Positions 11,817 through 24,441 are shown, counted from the first letter of the stretch. The stretch: 64,000 nt of DNA from Pycnopodia helianthoides (GCA_032158295.1 CM063248.1:20919273-20983272), one strand, 5' to 3'. A program made the numbers and translations. The notes: generated by a model from the sequence alone, not told the origin.

Positions 11817-13480
11817 CAGGTTACCAGACAGCAGCAGACTGGCCATTTCTGACCTGTGTTTGTGTCTAATTTCAAAGTGTGTACATGTACATGCATGATA
11901 CACTGGAAAGAGAACCAGCATTTATATTTGCCTTTTCAATAAATAAAAAATCTCACATACACATGAGAATAATGAATGAACATCTATTACTTATGTTTGA
12001 GTTAATATATCGTGCACAAGGCACAATTGTTTTTTGAAAGTTCTTGTAAACGTTGTAATTGTGACATCAATTTCCGGCAAATCCTCTGAATGGCTTAATG
12101 TAACTTGGAGGTACAAGTTTATCAACACATGTTCTTGATTAGCGTCATTCTCATGACAAGAAGTCATAATCTCACAGGAAGGGATGCATCATTTATCTGT
12201 GAAATGTTTTCCCAATTTGTCATTCTTTTTCTTAACATTCAAAAACAAAAGCTTTGTCAGTGATCATTTATAATCTTGGCAAACTAAGTCTATTGAATCA
12301 ATAAAACAGTACGACAGATAAAGGATTAAGGGAAACAAAATTAGTTGCTCAATTTACACTAAACTGAACAAATTCCAGATACATCAGTGGGCTTCACCTA
12401 AAATTGATGTTTCATGCAGAACAATCAGTGTTTTTGGTTATGAAGAAGGCCCAGACTGTCATTTCCAGACTAGTGATTTGTACAAGACCTTCAAGGCACC
12501 CCTCTCTCTCTCTTGGATGGATTCTAGTTAAGGAAAGACAATTTAGGTGTTTAGGAGATGAACTAGGAGATTATGGTATCACTTCAAAATGTCACGTCCA
12601 GGAAGTTTATCTGACTCCGCTCAAATAAGTTCATCTCCAGTAACTGTAGAGGGGCAGGGTCATGAAGAAGATCGCTTGGAGCATAGAGCAAGGACAGAGA
12701 AGGAGTTACAACTACAAGGATTTCCAAAGGTTCTATCTTGGAGCCATGCTTGGGGCAAAGCAAGCACAGGGACGCAAGAAGAAAATGTGACGTTTTTGTA
12801 CTGACCATGATGGACTGTTTGACAGAAGTTACCCTTTTCAAGATTTCAAAATGGATTTAAAATCTTTTTCTTAAATCTAACAATATTTCAGATTAAATTT
12901 TGCATCATAAACATTCACTTTTGCTAAGTTTTACAAATTCAATTTTATATTGATTGAATTGTTGGGGAACAAACGACTACTTTACTGCAAAATCTTTAAA
13001 TTCTTAACAAAAATAACTAGCTGATACTGAAAAACAGATCAACAACAATGTATGGCGTCAACTTGATTATTGATGACGTTAAATGAACAAAAAAATCAAT
13101 TTGTTTTTAGTGAAACTAAACTAATAACAGATGTTTTTCAAAATAATTCATCATATTCAATCTCATGATGAAAAGCATAATATAATGTAGAGGATGATGA
13201 AATCAGTCAGCAGATTTCACCTTTAACTCAGAGCAGCCACCTTTGTTTTTTTGTTTTTAAACAATATAATTTGTTTCTTCTTCGAAGAAGCAGTGAAAGG
13301 CTACATTAAAAAAGAAAACTGTTGACATTGGATAGTGGTCATAATCTGCTTGAAAAAAAATTGTAGTAACACGACACAAGTAAATTGTTTGAATTAAAAA
13401 ATAGCATATATTTTTATACTACATTCGTTTCTTGATGATGACATCTCAAAACTAAAGATGTTGATTGTTGATCTTGAAAG

Positions 13481-13600
13481 CACAAGGGCACCAAGGCGGT
13501 TTTCTCCTTTGTAACTACTACTGGAACATTTCAAGGGACACCCAGGCATGACCAGGGGGCAACAGGGGCAATTGCCTCCTTTGCCTCTGTGAAGCATCAG
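13481..13600. repeat. Dispersed repeat with TGGAACATTTCAAGGG core, copy 1
   Basis: Shares TTTGTAA, CTGGAACATTTCAAGGG and CACCNAGGCA-TGAC-AG with 16,140-16,270. Class unknown; boundaries by eye. Confidence 0.55.
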
Positions 13601-13827
13601 ACCTGCATGTTTGAAATGTGTGTTCTTTCAAAACACAGGATTGGACTATCCATCTGTTTTTCTGAAGTGTTTTTGTGACTTTATATGCAAAAAATTGTGA
13701 TAAGTCATGAAAATCTCTAAAAACTAGATTTGTCTAAATATTGAAACATGAGCAATTGTGACATTGCCAAAAAGGCTTAGCGGCAATTATCTTAATTTTT
13801 GTTGGTGTTGCAGAAAAAATATTGTTT

Positions 13828-14418
13828 AAGAAAATGGAACAGCTCTGTGTTTTGTTCACTTATGAACACATGGCTGTAGTTATTATTATCAAGTTTACAG
13901 AATGTAATAACGCCTCTTGCAAGGCCTCCATTTGTTATTTTGTATGCCTTCAGTGCATAAACCAACACATACAAGTACAGTACATGTACATTGCGCAAGT
14001 ACAGTCCAAGGGGCCCTGTTGCGTACAATTTGTCTTTACAGCAAAGCTATTACAAAACAATGTGTTTATTGTTTAATATTTTGGATATGCCCAAGTAGTG
14101 GCTTTACAACTTCAAGTACGTAGAGTGGCACAGACCGATGACTCTCATAATCCTTGCATTTCTAACAGAAACAATACAAACTGCCTTCCTTGATTCAAAG
14201 CAAAAACAGATTGTATGCAACAGGGCCCCTTGGACTGTACTTGCTCATGTACTGTACTTGTATGTGTTGATTTACGCACTGAAGGCATACAAAATACATA
14301 TATAGTGCGTAATTACATCCTGTTTACTTGATAATAACAGAGCTATGATAATAATAACTATAGCCATGTGTTTATAAGCGAACAAAACATAGAGCTGTTC
14401 CATTTTTATTTTCTTCAA
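13828..14418. repeat. Large imperfect inverted repeat (about 220-bp arms, 150-bp loop)
   Basis: The left arm (13,828-14,046) and right arm (14,196-14,418) are reverse complements over most of their length. Shared blocks are AATGGAACAGCTCT, CACATGGCT, TTATTATTATCA, TTTTGTATGCCTTCAGTGC, AACACATACAAGTACAGTAC and AAGTACAGTCCAAGGGGCCC. Small indels and substitutions separate the arms, so it is not an assembly mirror. Lying inside an intron, the transcript could fold into a long hairpin. It may be a foldback transposon. Confidence 0.85.
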
Positions 14419-14423
14419 AGCTT

Positions 14424-14560
14424 TGATGACGTCCTCGTAATGTGACCTCAAGTTCTAGCTTGAGCTCGATCACGTTTTTTCCCCTGTAAACATTAATCTT
14501 TGAAAAGTGCACCTTCAGGGTGACATCACGTGATACTTGGTGACGTCATCGTGACATCAA
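14424..14560. promoter_or_regulatory. Cluster of CRE-like TGACGT and CACGTG motifs
   Basis: Within 140 bp there are GATGACGTCC, GTGACATCACGTGATA and GGTGACGTCATCGTGACATC, giving one perfect TGACGTCA, one CACGTG and several near matches. It directly follows the large inverted repeat, so it may belong to a repeat rather than a regulatory element. Confidence 0.3.
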
Positions 14561-14809
14561 TCTAGGGGACACTTACTCTTTGCATACACAAAGTATGTGC
14601 AGAGTTTCAAGTCAATTTGGCATTACAACAATGCCAAAATTGTTCAAACAGAAGTCAATAATAAATGCTCAAAAATATTTTTAAACATTGATGACAACAG
14701 AATTCTATAGAGACCATTCTTAGGAATTATTGTTGCAATTAGTGTTGCAATTATTGTTGGCTGTGTGTTTAAGACTCGGGCATTACAGCATAAATCATCA
14801 ATGCCACGA

Positions 14810-14985
14810 GGGCCCAATTTTCTAGAGCTGCTTAAGCACACAAAGTAGCTAAGCACTAAAAATAAATTATGCTTACGAGAATAAGATTACCAGCCAAAAT
14901 AGCATGTTTTATCTGTGACTGATATCCTGCTTTCTTACGCTAAGCAGGACATTTTCACGCTAAGCAGCTCCATAAAATTGGGCCC
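14810..14985. mobile_element. GGGCCCAATTT MITE, copy 2
   Basis: Same architecture as copy 1 in the same orientation: GGGCCCAATTTTCTAGAGCT, TTAAGCAC, CTAAGCAC, ATTATGCTT, CCAAAATA, then TAAGCAGCTCCATAAAATTG ending GGGCCC. The terminal 11 bases are a perfect inverted pair. No clear target duplication. Confidence 0.8.
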
Positions 14986-15737
14986 TGGTTGTTACAGAAT
15001 ACAAAAACATACCAACTTAAGAAAGCATACAACCATACTGAGATGTGTCACTATTTTCCCAATCACTTGTTTCGTGGTCATCTTCCTCCTCACTGAGCTT
15101 GATGTAAACACCAACATCCGAACAGAAGAATGCCAAACACCCCCACACACCAAGGAACACACTAACAACAGATGTCCATGTTTTGAACTTTCAACAAAAC
15201 AACAGCTTTCATACTAACCTGGACAATGACAACTAGAGAACTACATCTACACGTATTCATCCATTCAATAGAGACAATGCTCGATTACTCAACATGCAGA
15301 GACTTTTGCTACGATCTGTTTGGATTTGTCTATCAAAGCATGGAGACGCCAATGTGTTGTGGTTTGTGAAGTAGAAAAATAATGTTACAAAAGTAAATAT
15401 TGCTGTTTGCTGAGAATACCACAGATAGACTGATATTTTAACCTTCACTAACTAAGACCAGGCTGAATGAATCGACCAATACCCAGAAAGAAAGAGGTCG
15501 ACATTTTCAACTAAATAATTCCATGAGTAATCATAATTATTAATATTCTCAAATTTGTAATCATCCAGAAAAACTGCTCCACTAGTGACTAGTTCAAATT
15601 GTTCCATGGGTTTGTTTTATAACTCAGTTTGGCAGTGTTTTAATAATACTTTCAGTGGGAAAAAAAACATACACATTCTTTATAAAAAGAAACAAAAGAT
15701 AAGCAACTTTAAATAAGAAGTTCAGGAAAAGACGTAC

Positions 15738-15819
15738 CGAATAACAGCATCTAGGAGATCTTGATCAAGGAAGTCATGATCCCGTTCCACTGAGGAGATG
15801 TCAATTGGAAATGTACACT
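15738..15819 (-). CDS. DLC1/STARD13: DLC-family RhoGAP, middle SAM domain exon
   Basis: An 82-nt exon encodes CTFPIDISSVERDHDFLDQD followed by LLDAVI. The acceptor is CTATTTAG and the donor is ATTCG followed by GTACG, slightly off the common GTAAG. It aligns with the FPIDI-x5-HDFL-x-D core of the DLC SAM domain (DLC1 has FPIDISLVKREHDFLDRD). It enters in phase 1 and leaves in phase 2. A second AG lies two bases inside the exon (AGAG at the acceptor); only the first AG keeps the frame, so the exon start at 15,819 is set by phase. Confidence 0.93.
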
Positions 15820-15993
15820 CTAAATAGAAAGACAAAAACAGAGTCATTTACAAGTTGTTCCTCGTATCACTGAACCAGAAATTACTTAATTGATATACAT
15901 GTAGTGGTTTTTGTTTCCAATAATCAAAAAACAAAACACATCATGAAAATGAATGTACTATGAACTTGCAAGGGTGTTGTGATGTTAATAGTT

Positions 15994-16127
15994 AGGCCGT
16001 GTCCGAATTGGCGGCTACGGCTACAGTTGGACCTCTCTGTCATCATGTGTTGAAGTATAGGACACCCTCAGCAACACCCTTAGCAACAGTCGTAGTCATA
16101 GCTGTAGTCGCCAATTCCGGCACGGTC
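15994..16127. mobile_element. MITE with GGCCGTG TIRs and TTA target duplication (Harbinger-like)
   Basis: The left end is GGCCGTGTCCGAATTGGCG and the right end in reverse complement is GACCGTGCCGGAATTGGCG, about 16 of 19 bases identical. TTA sits immediately outside each end, fitting the TWA duplication of PIF/Harbinger. Inner arms (GGCTACGGCTACAG and CGACTACAGCTATG) extend the similarity. No ORF. Confidence 0.75.
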
Positions 16128-16139
16128 TTACTCAGACCT

Positions 16140-16270
16140 GATACTTCATTCTTGTCAGGGCAAGACACTTTTTCCTCATAAATAAAGGCACCTCTATGAA
16201 GAAATTTGTAAATTCTTCTGGAACATTTCAAGGGGCACCAAGGCAATGACAAGAGGCATGCCTCCATTGT
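16140..16270. repeat. Dispersed repeat with TGGAACATTTCAAGGG core, copy 2
   Basis: Same orientation and core as copy 1 and begins right after the Harbinger-like MITE at 15,994-16,127. Class unknown. Confidence 0.55.
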
Positions 16271-18892
16271 TTGCTTGAAGCCTGGTGTTCATCAATGACC
16301 ACTTACATGAGAGCCACTCTATAGCCTCCCGCTGAGACTTCAATAATTAACCAATCAGGCACCTCTCATAATTAAATATGTAATGAACAATTCTCGCTGA
16401 AATCCATCGTTTGTCTAAACATCTTAAAAGTATGCGTAACTAAAATTTTGAACTCCAAAACTTTATCTCTGGTATTTGAAAATCTGTTGTTTTGGAAAGC
16501 TTTTTGGGTTTTTTCCAAAACAGGCAAATCTGAGGGGGAGTATAGGGTGTGTTTTAAAGCATCATTAATCATCCATGGAGTGAATTTGAAGGTTATTATT
16601 TTCATTTGAAATGAACAATAAGATTGTCACAGCTGTGGCATACTGAATGAGTCACATTGGGCAAGCTGGATTTCTAGTTTTCAACCATCGCCCCCGTTGT
16701 AAACTTTCCATCAAAATCTTAAACAATAGATTCATTGGATGTGCATTTTCAGGAATCACATAAATCCAATACCATTGGTTTAGCATTACACAACCTGACT
16801 GGGTAGCTGATTTAAAGCCATATTTATGAAAATAATAAAAAAAAAAACAGCTGATTTTAGATTCTGATTTCCAGAAGTAACCGATAACAATTGTCAATGC
16901 CAAAACCATTGATAAGAACACTCATATGTTTTTAACCAAACTATAAATTCAGTGATCAGCCATTTTTTATAAATCTTATGGTCAATGCATTTTAAGTTCA
17001 ATTAATTGACAAAGATTGTTTATTTTATTTTAAGAGTCATCAAATCTCCCACAAATCTATGAGGATCAGGTCTTTGAATGTTTTTCATAAATAATTTCAT
17101 TGTTTGAAACAATTAGCTTTGTTTTTCTTGGGAGAACAATTTCTTCCTCCTCTATTCTGGTTAACTGACCCAAACATGAAAGATATTATCCTTTTAGTCA
17201 TCTGAGTAGTTTTTTTGTCCAAACTTGAAGTCAAGCAGTAGTAGTCTACTTGCATTAGTTAAGTGTAAATGCAACAGTCTAATCTACCAATTGCCCTTCC
17301 TTAGTGCAGACTGACCAACCTTCAAATACATCCAAAGAGCTCATGTGAGAACAAAGACGACATCTTACCTTACCATTCTTCCCAATTTGATCCCAAATCC
17401 CTCAAATTTTATGACCCATTGTTGATACCATCAACCCACACCACAACAATCCACAAAATAAGACCCAATTTCGTTGCTGCGTTCGGACCCAGCTTTCCAT
17501 AATAGAAAGCTACACTGGCCGTCGTTCAGTTTTTAAGATCAGCATTGATCCCCGGTGTTAACAGCAAAATTGGCTTATTATTCTTCAGTAATGAAACTGA
17601 GCTTCCATTGGCTTTTAGCTTTACCAATAACTGGACACAACGGATTGGGGTAATTTAATCAGTGCAAGTTATGCACTTAGTGTTACTATATCCCGCCCGG
17701 AAGGAAAGGTCGACAGTCTACATTGTTGGCGGTTTTACTTTGTAGTGTAAAACTTGTCACCTTCACCTGGGCAGGTTGACTTTAGTAAGAGGCGGTCCAT
17801 ACACCACCCATGAATAAAATCATAGATAAACCAACAAGTGGAAACCTACCTCTACAGGTGCAAGGTATATGCACCATTGCGGAGAGAAAAGTAATTGATA
17901 TAGGTTGGCTATGACGAAAAAAGCGTGGCTATAATGGTTCAATTTCAAGGACTTTTATTGTACCCAAATTCAGTTGCAATTAGTTACAGTTGCTAAATCT
18001 GCTAAAAATATCCCCCACCTATAGTCAGAGGTTGTTGTCCTCATTGTTGGATATCCCAATGCTAGTATTCTTTATGACAAAGTCAGGGCAGTTGAAAACA
18101 CACCAACTTTACAATGTATATTTGTTGGTACTTTGCTAGTAATTTTTCATTCGTTTCATTTACATTAGTTGTACTTTCAAAAGAGAAACTACATTAAGCG
18201 CTAACAGAATTTCCTTTGGGGTCCAATTAAAATTAATAAGCACTTGTGAGTAATCATCAAGTATTACAAACCTAAGCAGGTGTCAATATATATTTATCTG
18301 GAAGGTATCAACTCCAATTAATATTGAAAAAAGGTTTAAAATAGACCAGAAATGTTTTTAAATCAATAAACCCACATGTAGATTTGCCTCAGGAACACTG
18401 GAAATAGTTTTTATATTGCGGTCAACCAATTTAAGGCTGTAGAAATAGCCGAAGCAAACGACACAGAGTGCATTATTGCACATGACCATGTAAAAAAAGC
18501 CTCGAATAATGGAAGTATGTTCTCTCTCAAGGTTGTTTTTATTATCAAGGTCCCGCTGGGTGCAGGCAATACAATACTCACAGTGTGATAACTAAAACAA
18601 ACACAGGCAGTTCACATTGTTGCAGGTACTAGGTAGCGTTATTGTAGCATTGACAATGACATTGCTACAGTACAAAAGATTGAAAATACCTTGACCGGTG
18701 AACAAAGTGATCTACAACTTTTTGTGAGTAGGATGGGAAAATCGTGAGCCCCATGGGGTTCAGCACACCGGATATAAAGGAAGGACTAACTTTTGACTAT
18801 AACATTATTTAGATAAGTTTATGCTTTTGTGTGAGTGGTTAAAAAAAAACTTCAGTGTTCCTGCAGTGACAATTTTCCTCACAGTCACATAT

Positions 18893-19057
18893 GAATGTTC
18901 GGTTACACACCTATGTTTCAACACCCCTATGTTCCGACACCTTTGTGTATTTTCCTAATCCTAACCCTAACCTTAACCTTAGCCTTAGCGTGTAAATCAT
19001 GAGGGTTTTTGCTGAACCGGTAGGGGTGTCTGAATATAGAGCAGTCACCGAATGTTC
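18893..19057. mobile_element. Palindromic element with internal telomere-like CCTAA repeats
   Basis: Ends resemble each other inverted (GAATGTTCGGTTAC and GAACATTCGGTGAC), and inner ACACCCCTA blocks are also inverted. The centre is CCTAATCCTAACCCTAACCTTAACCTTAGCC, a degenerate run of the TTAGGG complement. Most likely a MITE that carries the telomere-like array rather than a fused chromosome end. Confidence 0.55.
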
Positions 19058-22000
19058 ACTTGGTGGAACCAAAACCAAATCTCAATCTCACTCATCTTTG
19101 TTTCTTTTTACAATGACCTCTTCCTAAGATTCTGTCAGAGGACGAGCATTGGTCTTATCTCTTCAAGACCAAACAAGTTTTTGAAGTGAGTATGTTGGAA
19201 GTCAACATATGTTAACATGTTTGTGATATTGTAATAACACCTTGTACTGGCCTTTAGTCTTAAAGGGATATTTTCAATGTTTTTGTATGCAAGTTTGCCC
19301 TAAACAAGGTTAAAAGCCACTCTTGGTAATGGGCTACAAGAAGAAAACATTTCATATGAAAATAACTCAGGGCAGCTGAAGGTCGGAATTGATATTCCTC
19401 TTAAAACAATCTAGATTGTAGGATGGAGGGAAACGTGCACCGGGCAAGGCGTTCCAAAGAGATGCAGTACGTGGAGTACAGCTGTTGGGATGGCTCTTTT
19501 ATAGAAAGACGCACAGGAGGTCAGTGGGAAGTTGTCCAACACCCACCCTAACATACCAGAGATTTAAGTATTGCAATCATCAACAGAAACAATGCCACAT
19601 CTATATGGTTCCCTTACAGGATCTTTGGATCATTAATTCAAGTTATAAACATAGTAGTTTACGAGTTAATGAGACAAACAATGTCCCATACACACAAACA
19701 ACCAGCATGGCAGTGTCTACAAACAACACAGTAATGGAGAATTCCTGAAGGGTATTTAATTACATATTCAAATGACTACCTAATTATCCAAATCAGAATT
19801 TGTGCTGTTTTAATTCATATAAATTAAATACAACATTTGGTGCAGAATCGTTCTTTAACAGTTGAATATTTCTTGCTAAAGTTTGTAGGTAGGCTTTAAA
19901 AAATGTAAGTAACTTTTGATAAAACTTGTTAGATTTTCTAGTGGATAACCATGGCAAAGTAGCTTTTTGTAAATTGTTCACTTTCCCTTTAAAAGTTCCA
20001 ACACTATATTTCTACGAGCAAACAAATTGTATGCTTGAACCTAAATTAAACAAAAACAGCTTTTGTTGGTTTGTTTAATCTGTGGGGACGAAGTACAAAC
20101 AAACAGGTTTTTATCAGTGCAAGATCATGATACAGATGGCGAAAAAATGTGCCATTAATTAGATATTTTGAAATACCTGTATGACAATTTAGAATTGTGC
20201 ATTGTCATCTGTCTTGAACTTAAACTTTCATCAGAGACAAAGAAAAGTAACAGACCTTGTAAAGAAGCTTTTATAATTTCATACATTTCTGGAGAACTAT
20301 ATTCTTCCTCCCTGTACTAATATTAATAAAAACTGATAAACAGTAACCAATATATGCATTGTTTGCACTTGACACAGAGCCTACATGTATTCACAGTGAC
20401 TGTGTATGCTTAGCGTCAATAGCATCTTTACAACACAAAGTTTTGCTGGTTGCTATTTCTATGCAGTCAACCTGAGGTAAAGGTTCTTCCCTTTTGGGAA
20501 TTAATTGAAGCAAAAAGAAAATGATTTGATTTTCTTGCTACCATATAAACCTTAAGGGTAAGTAGGCCCTACTTCTCAAGTAGATGTGGAAAGTGAGAAT
20601 CAATATTTGCCTAAAACCCAAACAATAACTTAATTCAGACACCTTTTTTTCAATATTTTCTTTCTTTAGAATGTATTCAGGCACAGGCATAATTGCCCCC
20701 ATGAGATGGCACAGGAATTGTTCTCTCTTCATTTCCTAATTCATTTAAAAACAACCCAGATAATACCAACACCAATTAACTGATGTATGCTTACAGTGGA
20801 TTTAAGAATGCTGCAACAGTACATGTTAATGACAGGATGTGGGTACTGGGATATTTTACTCCAACCCTGAAGTCATGACAAAGCATCCTCCCATATTTCC
20901 CCCAGGTTTTCCTTTTTACAATTTTTCCTGTGGGTGTGTCCTTGCAGACTAGAAACTGCTTTCAATATAAAGAGAACAGTGGCACTAATTGGAGGCGAAA
21001 AGGTCCTCCAAACAGGTGACACTATTCTGAAGTCAGTCTCTAGGCACTGGAATCGGGCTAATTGGCATTGCTTCTACCAGGAATGGAGCTATCACCTTAA
21101 CACATACATGTGCCTTTAACCTCCCCAAAAGCAACAATGTTGAATAGAGTCTACTTAAACTAGGATAATTCTTAAAGGGAATTCGGAGAATCTTAAGTGA
21201 TTACGTAGGAAAAGTGAACACAGAACAGGATGACAAGAGAAACTAGTGAGAAAAGGGAAATTTCCTGTAAAGAAACTTTAGAGAGAAGCATCACTTAAAG
21301 ACATTTGTCAAGGTGCTATTTTGGAAAACTGTCTCTTTAGTACATGTTGTTAACCAAAGGACTGAATTTAAGGGCTACGATCAAGGACACCATTCAGTGT
21401 AAGTCTCACGTAATTCATTTTCTTTTCAGTTGAAAAATTTGCCCAAAGATTGATCACTTGCTCATTGAGCACGGGTCAAACACTGTTCATTGCACATACA
21501 ATAGAAAATAATAAGGTCAGGCCCCCAGGCTGGGGAACCCAAAACAAGCAAAATCTGCTTTTCATTTAATCTTTTGGTACACTTTCTAAATGAATAACGC
21601 CAAGTTTCAAGTTCGAAATTCTCTTGCCAAAAACACGCCCTGGTTTTGTGTGGTGTGATAAACAGTGTGGCTAAAAGATTGCAATCTTTTTATAAACTGC
21701 CTTATCCGAAAAACCAAGTGGTAGAGAAACTCTTTAAAAATATGAAATTTTTGAAATCTGATTTTTAAGTGAGATATGTAAGCAATCCTAATCCAACAGA
21801 ACAGAAGGGGCATAAAGTCATTCTTTGAACCAATTAAGTCCTGAAAACCTGTCCTAACATTATGAAGTTACCCTTTTAATAATCCTCAGAGGCAAATCTG
21901 GAAAGTTTACTGTGTTATTACACCATTGATTATTAGAACAATTTATTTCCATCCCCAGTTTTCAATTATTCTCCATCCCAGCACCTTTCAAAAGTATCAT

Positions 22001-23856
22001 TAAACTAGATGACCCTGTTTTGATGAAAAGCATTGAAAGATGTTTTTTCGTAAGTTTTTTTAATTTGTGTTCATATACAAGCTTATTTCAGTTGCAGCAA
22101 TCAAAATAAGCATTGGTGATTCGGGGGTCTAATGCTAATTCTTCTTTGAGTATTAGGTCAACTAGGTGTGTCTAGTGGATTTTTATCACAGTGAGGTTGA
22201 AGATTTAAATTAATAGGCTAAAATGTTGATGACTACGAATCAGCTGTTCTTTGTCTCTGAGCTTTTGAGTGTTGATGTTCACAAAATGACAAGAACTTGA
22301 CCAACTCCAAAACCATGGGCATATGGGGAGTCTTTGGTTAAGGAGGGCAGAGGGGTTGGTTTGACCAAAATTGTACACAGATAAAAACATTAGTCCCAAT
22401 TTCTAAGTAATACCAAGTAATAAATAATTTTTGCTTTCTCTGTCCATTTTGTTTTCTTCTTGCTGTGCCCAAATTTTCCCCACTGTTTGGCCCGAATATG
22501 GAAGGGGCACAGTAGCCCCTGGCCGCCCCCGCCCCCTGGGTCGTACAAATAAGTCCAAAACCATTCCGAAATAACCAGTTCATTGCAATAATGTTTATCA
22601 GTTAGAGTCTATGAATAGCATATCCCAAGCAGCGCAAACTCATCTGACATTTACGTTTGAGGCAGATGAATTTCAGCATGTACCTGGACGGAAACCTGAC
22701 TAGGGTTTTTATCCAAGCTAGTGAGAAGACCCCGGGATTTTTGCTCAAGGACATTACCAATTACAAATATTAACTTGGAAAGCTACACACTAGGGCCTAT
22801 ACATCTTGCAGTTACCTCAAATTCTTTTCCCGTTTCAATGAAAGTTTAATTAAACCTTTGATTCCCATGGTAAACCTGCCCAACAGCAACACTTCGTGGA
22901 AACAGACAACTCAAGACAAAGTAAATAATGCAATATACAAGACATTTCTTCAGGGACTGTTCACAGTTAAAACTCCCCCTTGACTGATGGAAACTTGATA
23001 AGGCAATTTCTAGGACTGCTCTCCCTGAAGTATTTCACCATACAATTGTAATAATAAGCATGTTTGGCACACAATAGCAAACAACAACAGTAGACTACAT
23101 TCATAACACACACCAAGGTAAAATTATGTGTCAAATTGATCACACATTGCTGACTTTAAGGAAAAAAAGGCTGTATCAATTCTGAAATAATATGAACTAT
23201 ACACGTATGTATTTGTATAAAATGACCAGAACAAGATCTAGGTAGACAGGTTTTGTTTACTTATTTGGAAATGAGGTAAGGAGGATGACTTTGATAATTG
23301 ATGAAGGGAAAATAATTCAAATGCCATGGGAAAAACTTAAAACCTGTATTATTATTTTTGTCTAGACCGGGACACAATGGCATCCCCTGGGTGGCCGCTT
23401 CTCCGGCGCCCAAAGCAGAGAAAACATGACAAGATAATAGCAACAAAAACATTGAAAATCTACATCAACAAAACCATCCTTCCATAACTCATGAAAATAA
23501 TGTCACGAAAATGTACAATGGTAGGTGATTTTATTAATATTGACAATGTAGATAGGGTTTTTTCACAGGTGTCAGGATAAATACATATTTGGAGTGGCTA
23601 GGACCTAACCTCACATATTTCTGTTGCTGTGCCGGACTGGAGATCACATATGCACAACTATTCACAACGAGTTAGACTTTGAACGCCCTTCTTCAAAATT
23701 CTCACATAAAATTACAATCATATACAACTTATCACAAAAATGTGAAGATTTGTAAAGAATTTGATACCGATTGTCACAAATGATTAATTGCGTGACAGTT
23801 TGTGAACTTAAGATTGACAACAAATTTGTTGCAAAGAAAACGTCCCTTGTTAGTTA

Positions 23857-23890
23857 TATACCACAAGGGAAACTGACGGGGTAACTTTTA
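23857..23890 (-). repeat. SINE tail fragment
   Basis: ACCACAAGGGAAACTGAC here also occurs at the 3' end of the SINE at 54.5 kb. Only the tail is visible. Confidence 0.5.
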
Positions 23891-24078
23891 AAAAAATTTG
23901 GAATTATGTAAAAATGTATGTCACTGTAAATGGCTTTGTCAGACCCCAGATTCCATATGTTTTCAACTATTTATGAAAAACAAATAGGGTAGAAACCTTT
24001 ATTGATGGCTGTAAAACCAAACATCTTGTGGTAAAATCTCCCAAAGGAAAGTGATTTGACATTAAAAATATGCTGTAA

Positions 24079-24441
24079 GGCCAAAAAAAAAAAAAGGGTT
24101 CTGTTTCGGTTCCCGGACCGACCCTAGTTTTACGCCGCGACCCTAAACTTTTTATTCGGCCTTTAAAAAAAAACGGGGGGGGGGGGGGGACGGGAAAAAA
24201 CGGGGGCTGGGGGGGGGGACTGTGTGAAGCGCATTCCATGGGCTTGCGCAAACTGCAGATTGCGCACATTTTTGCCTAATTCGTTGTGCAAATCCGTTGA
24301 TTGCGCTCAACACATGAACGATCGTGGATGTATCGTCAATCGTATGGGAATAAATAAAAAAAACGCATATAAAAAACTTTCCGACCTACCGACCCTATTT
24401 TTAAATGACATGTAATCGGAAACAGAACCTTTTTTTTGGCC
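24079..24441. mobile_element. MITE with GGCC-A(n)-GGTTCTGTTTC TIRs and TAA duplication
   Basis: The left TIR is GGCC, 13 A, then GGGTTCTGTTTCGG; the right TIR reads in reverse complement GGCC, 8 A, GGTTCTGTTTCCG. TAA flanks both ends, fitting a PIF/Harbinger-type duplication. The 363-bp body has long G runs and repeated TTGCGCA-like motifs but no transposase. It lies about 165 bp from the SAM exon donor. Confidence 0.8.

Larger units (their letters stand above)
9652..15737 (-). other. Intron between middle and last SAM exons
   Basis: About 6.1 kb. Contains the TACATG microsatellite, two GGGCCCAATTT MITEs, the large imperfect inverted repeat at 13.8-14.4 kb, a CRE-motif cluster and one copy of a dispersed repeat, all listed separately. 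No coding exon could be supported. Confidence 0.85.

Noticed and set aside
17365..17385. Donor-like GTAAGGTAAG on the minus strand after AAGAATG
   Set aside because: It lies downstream of the SAM exon, between exons whose phases already join perfectly, so no exon is needed here.
24170..24222. Long G runs as a possible assembly error
   Set aside because: They lie inside a MITE with intact TIRs and flanking TAA on both sides, so the segment is a coherent element, although run lengths may be inexact.
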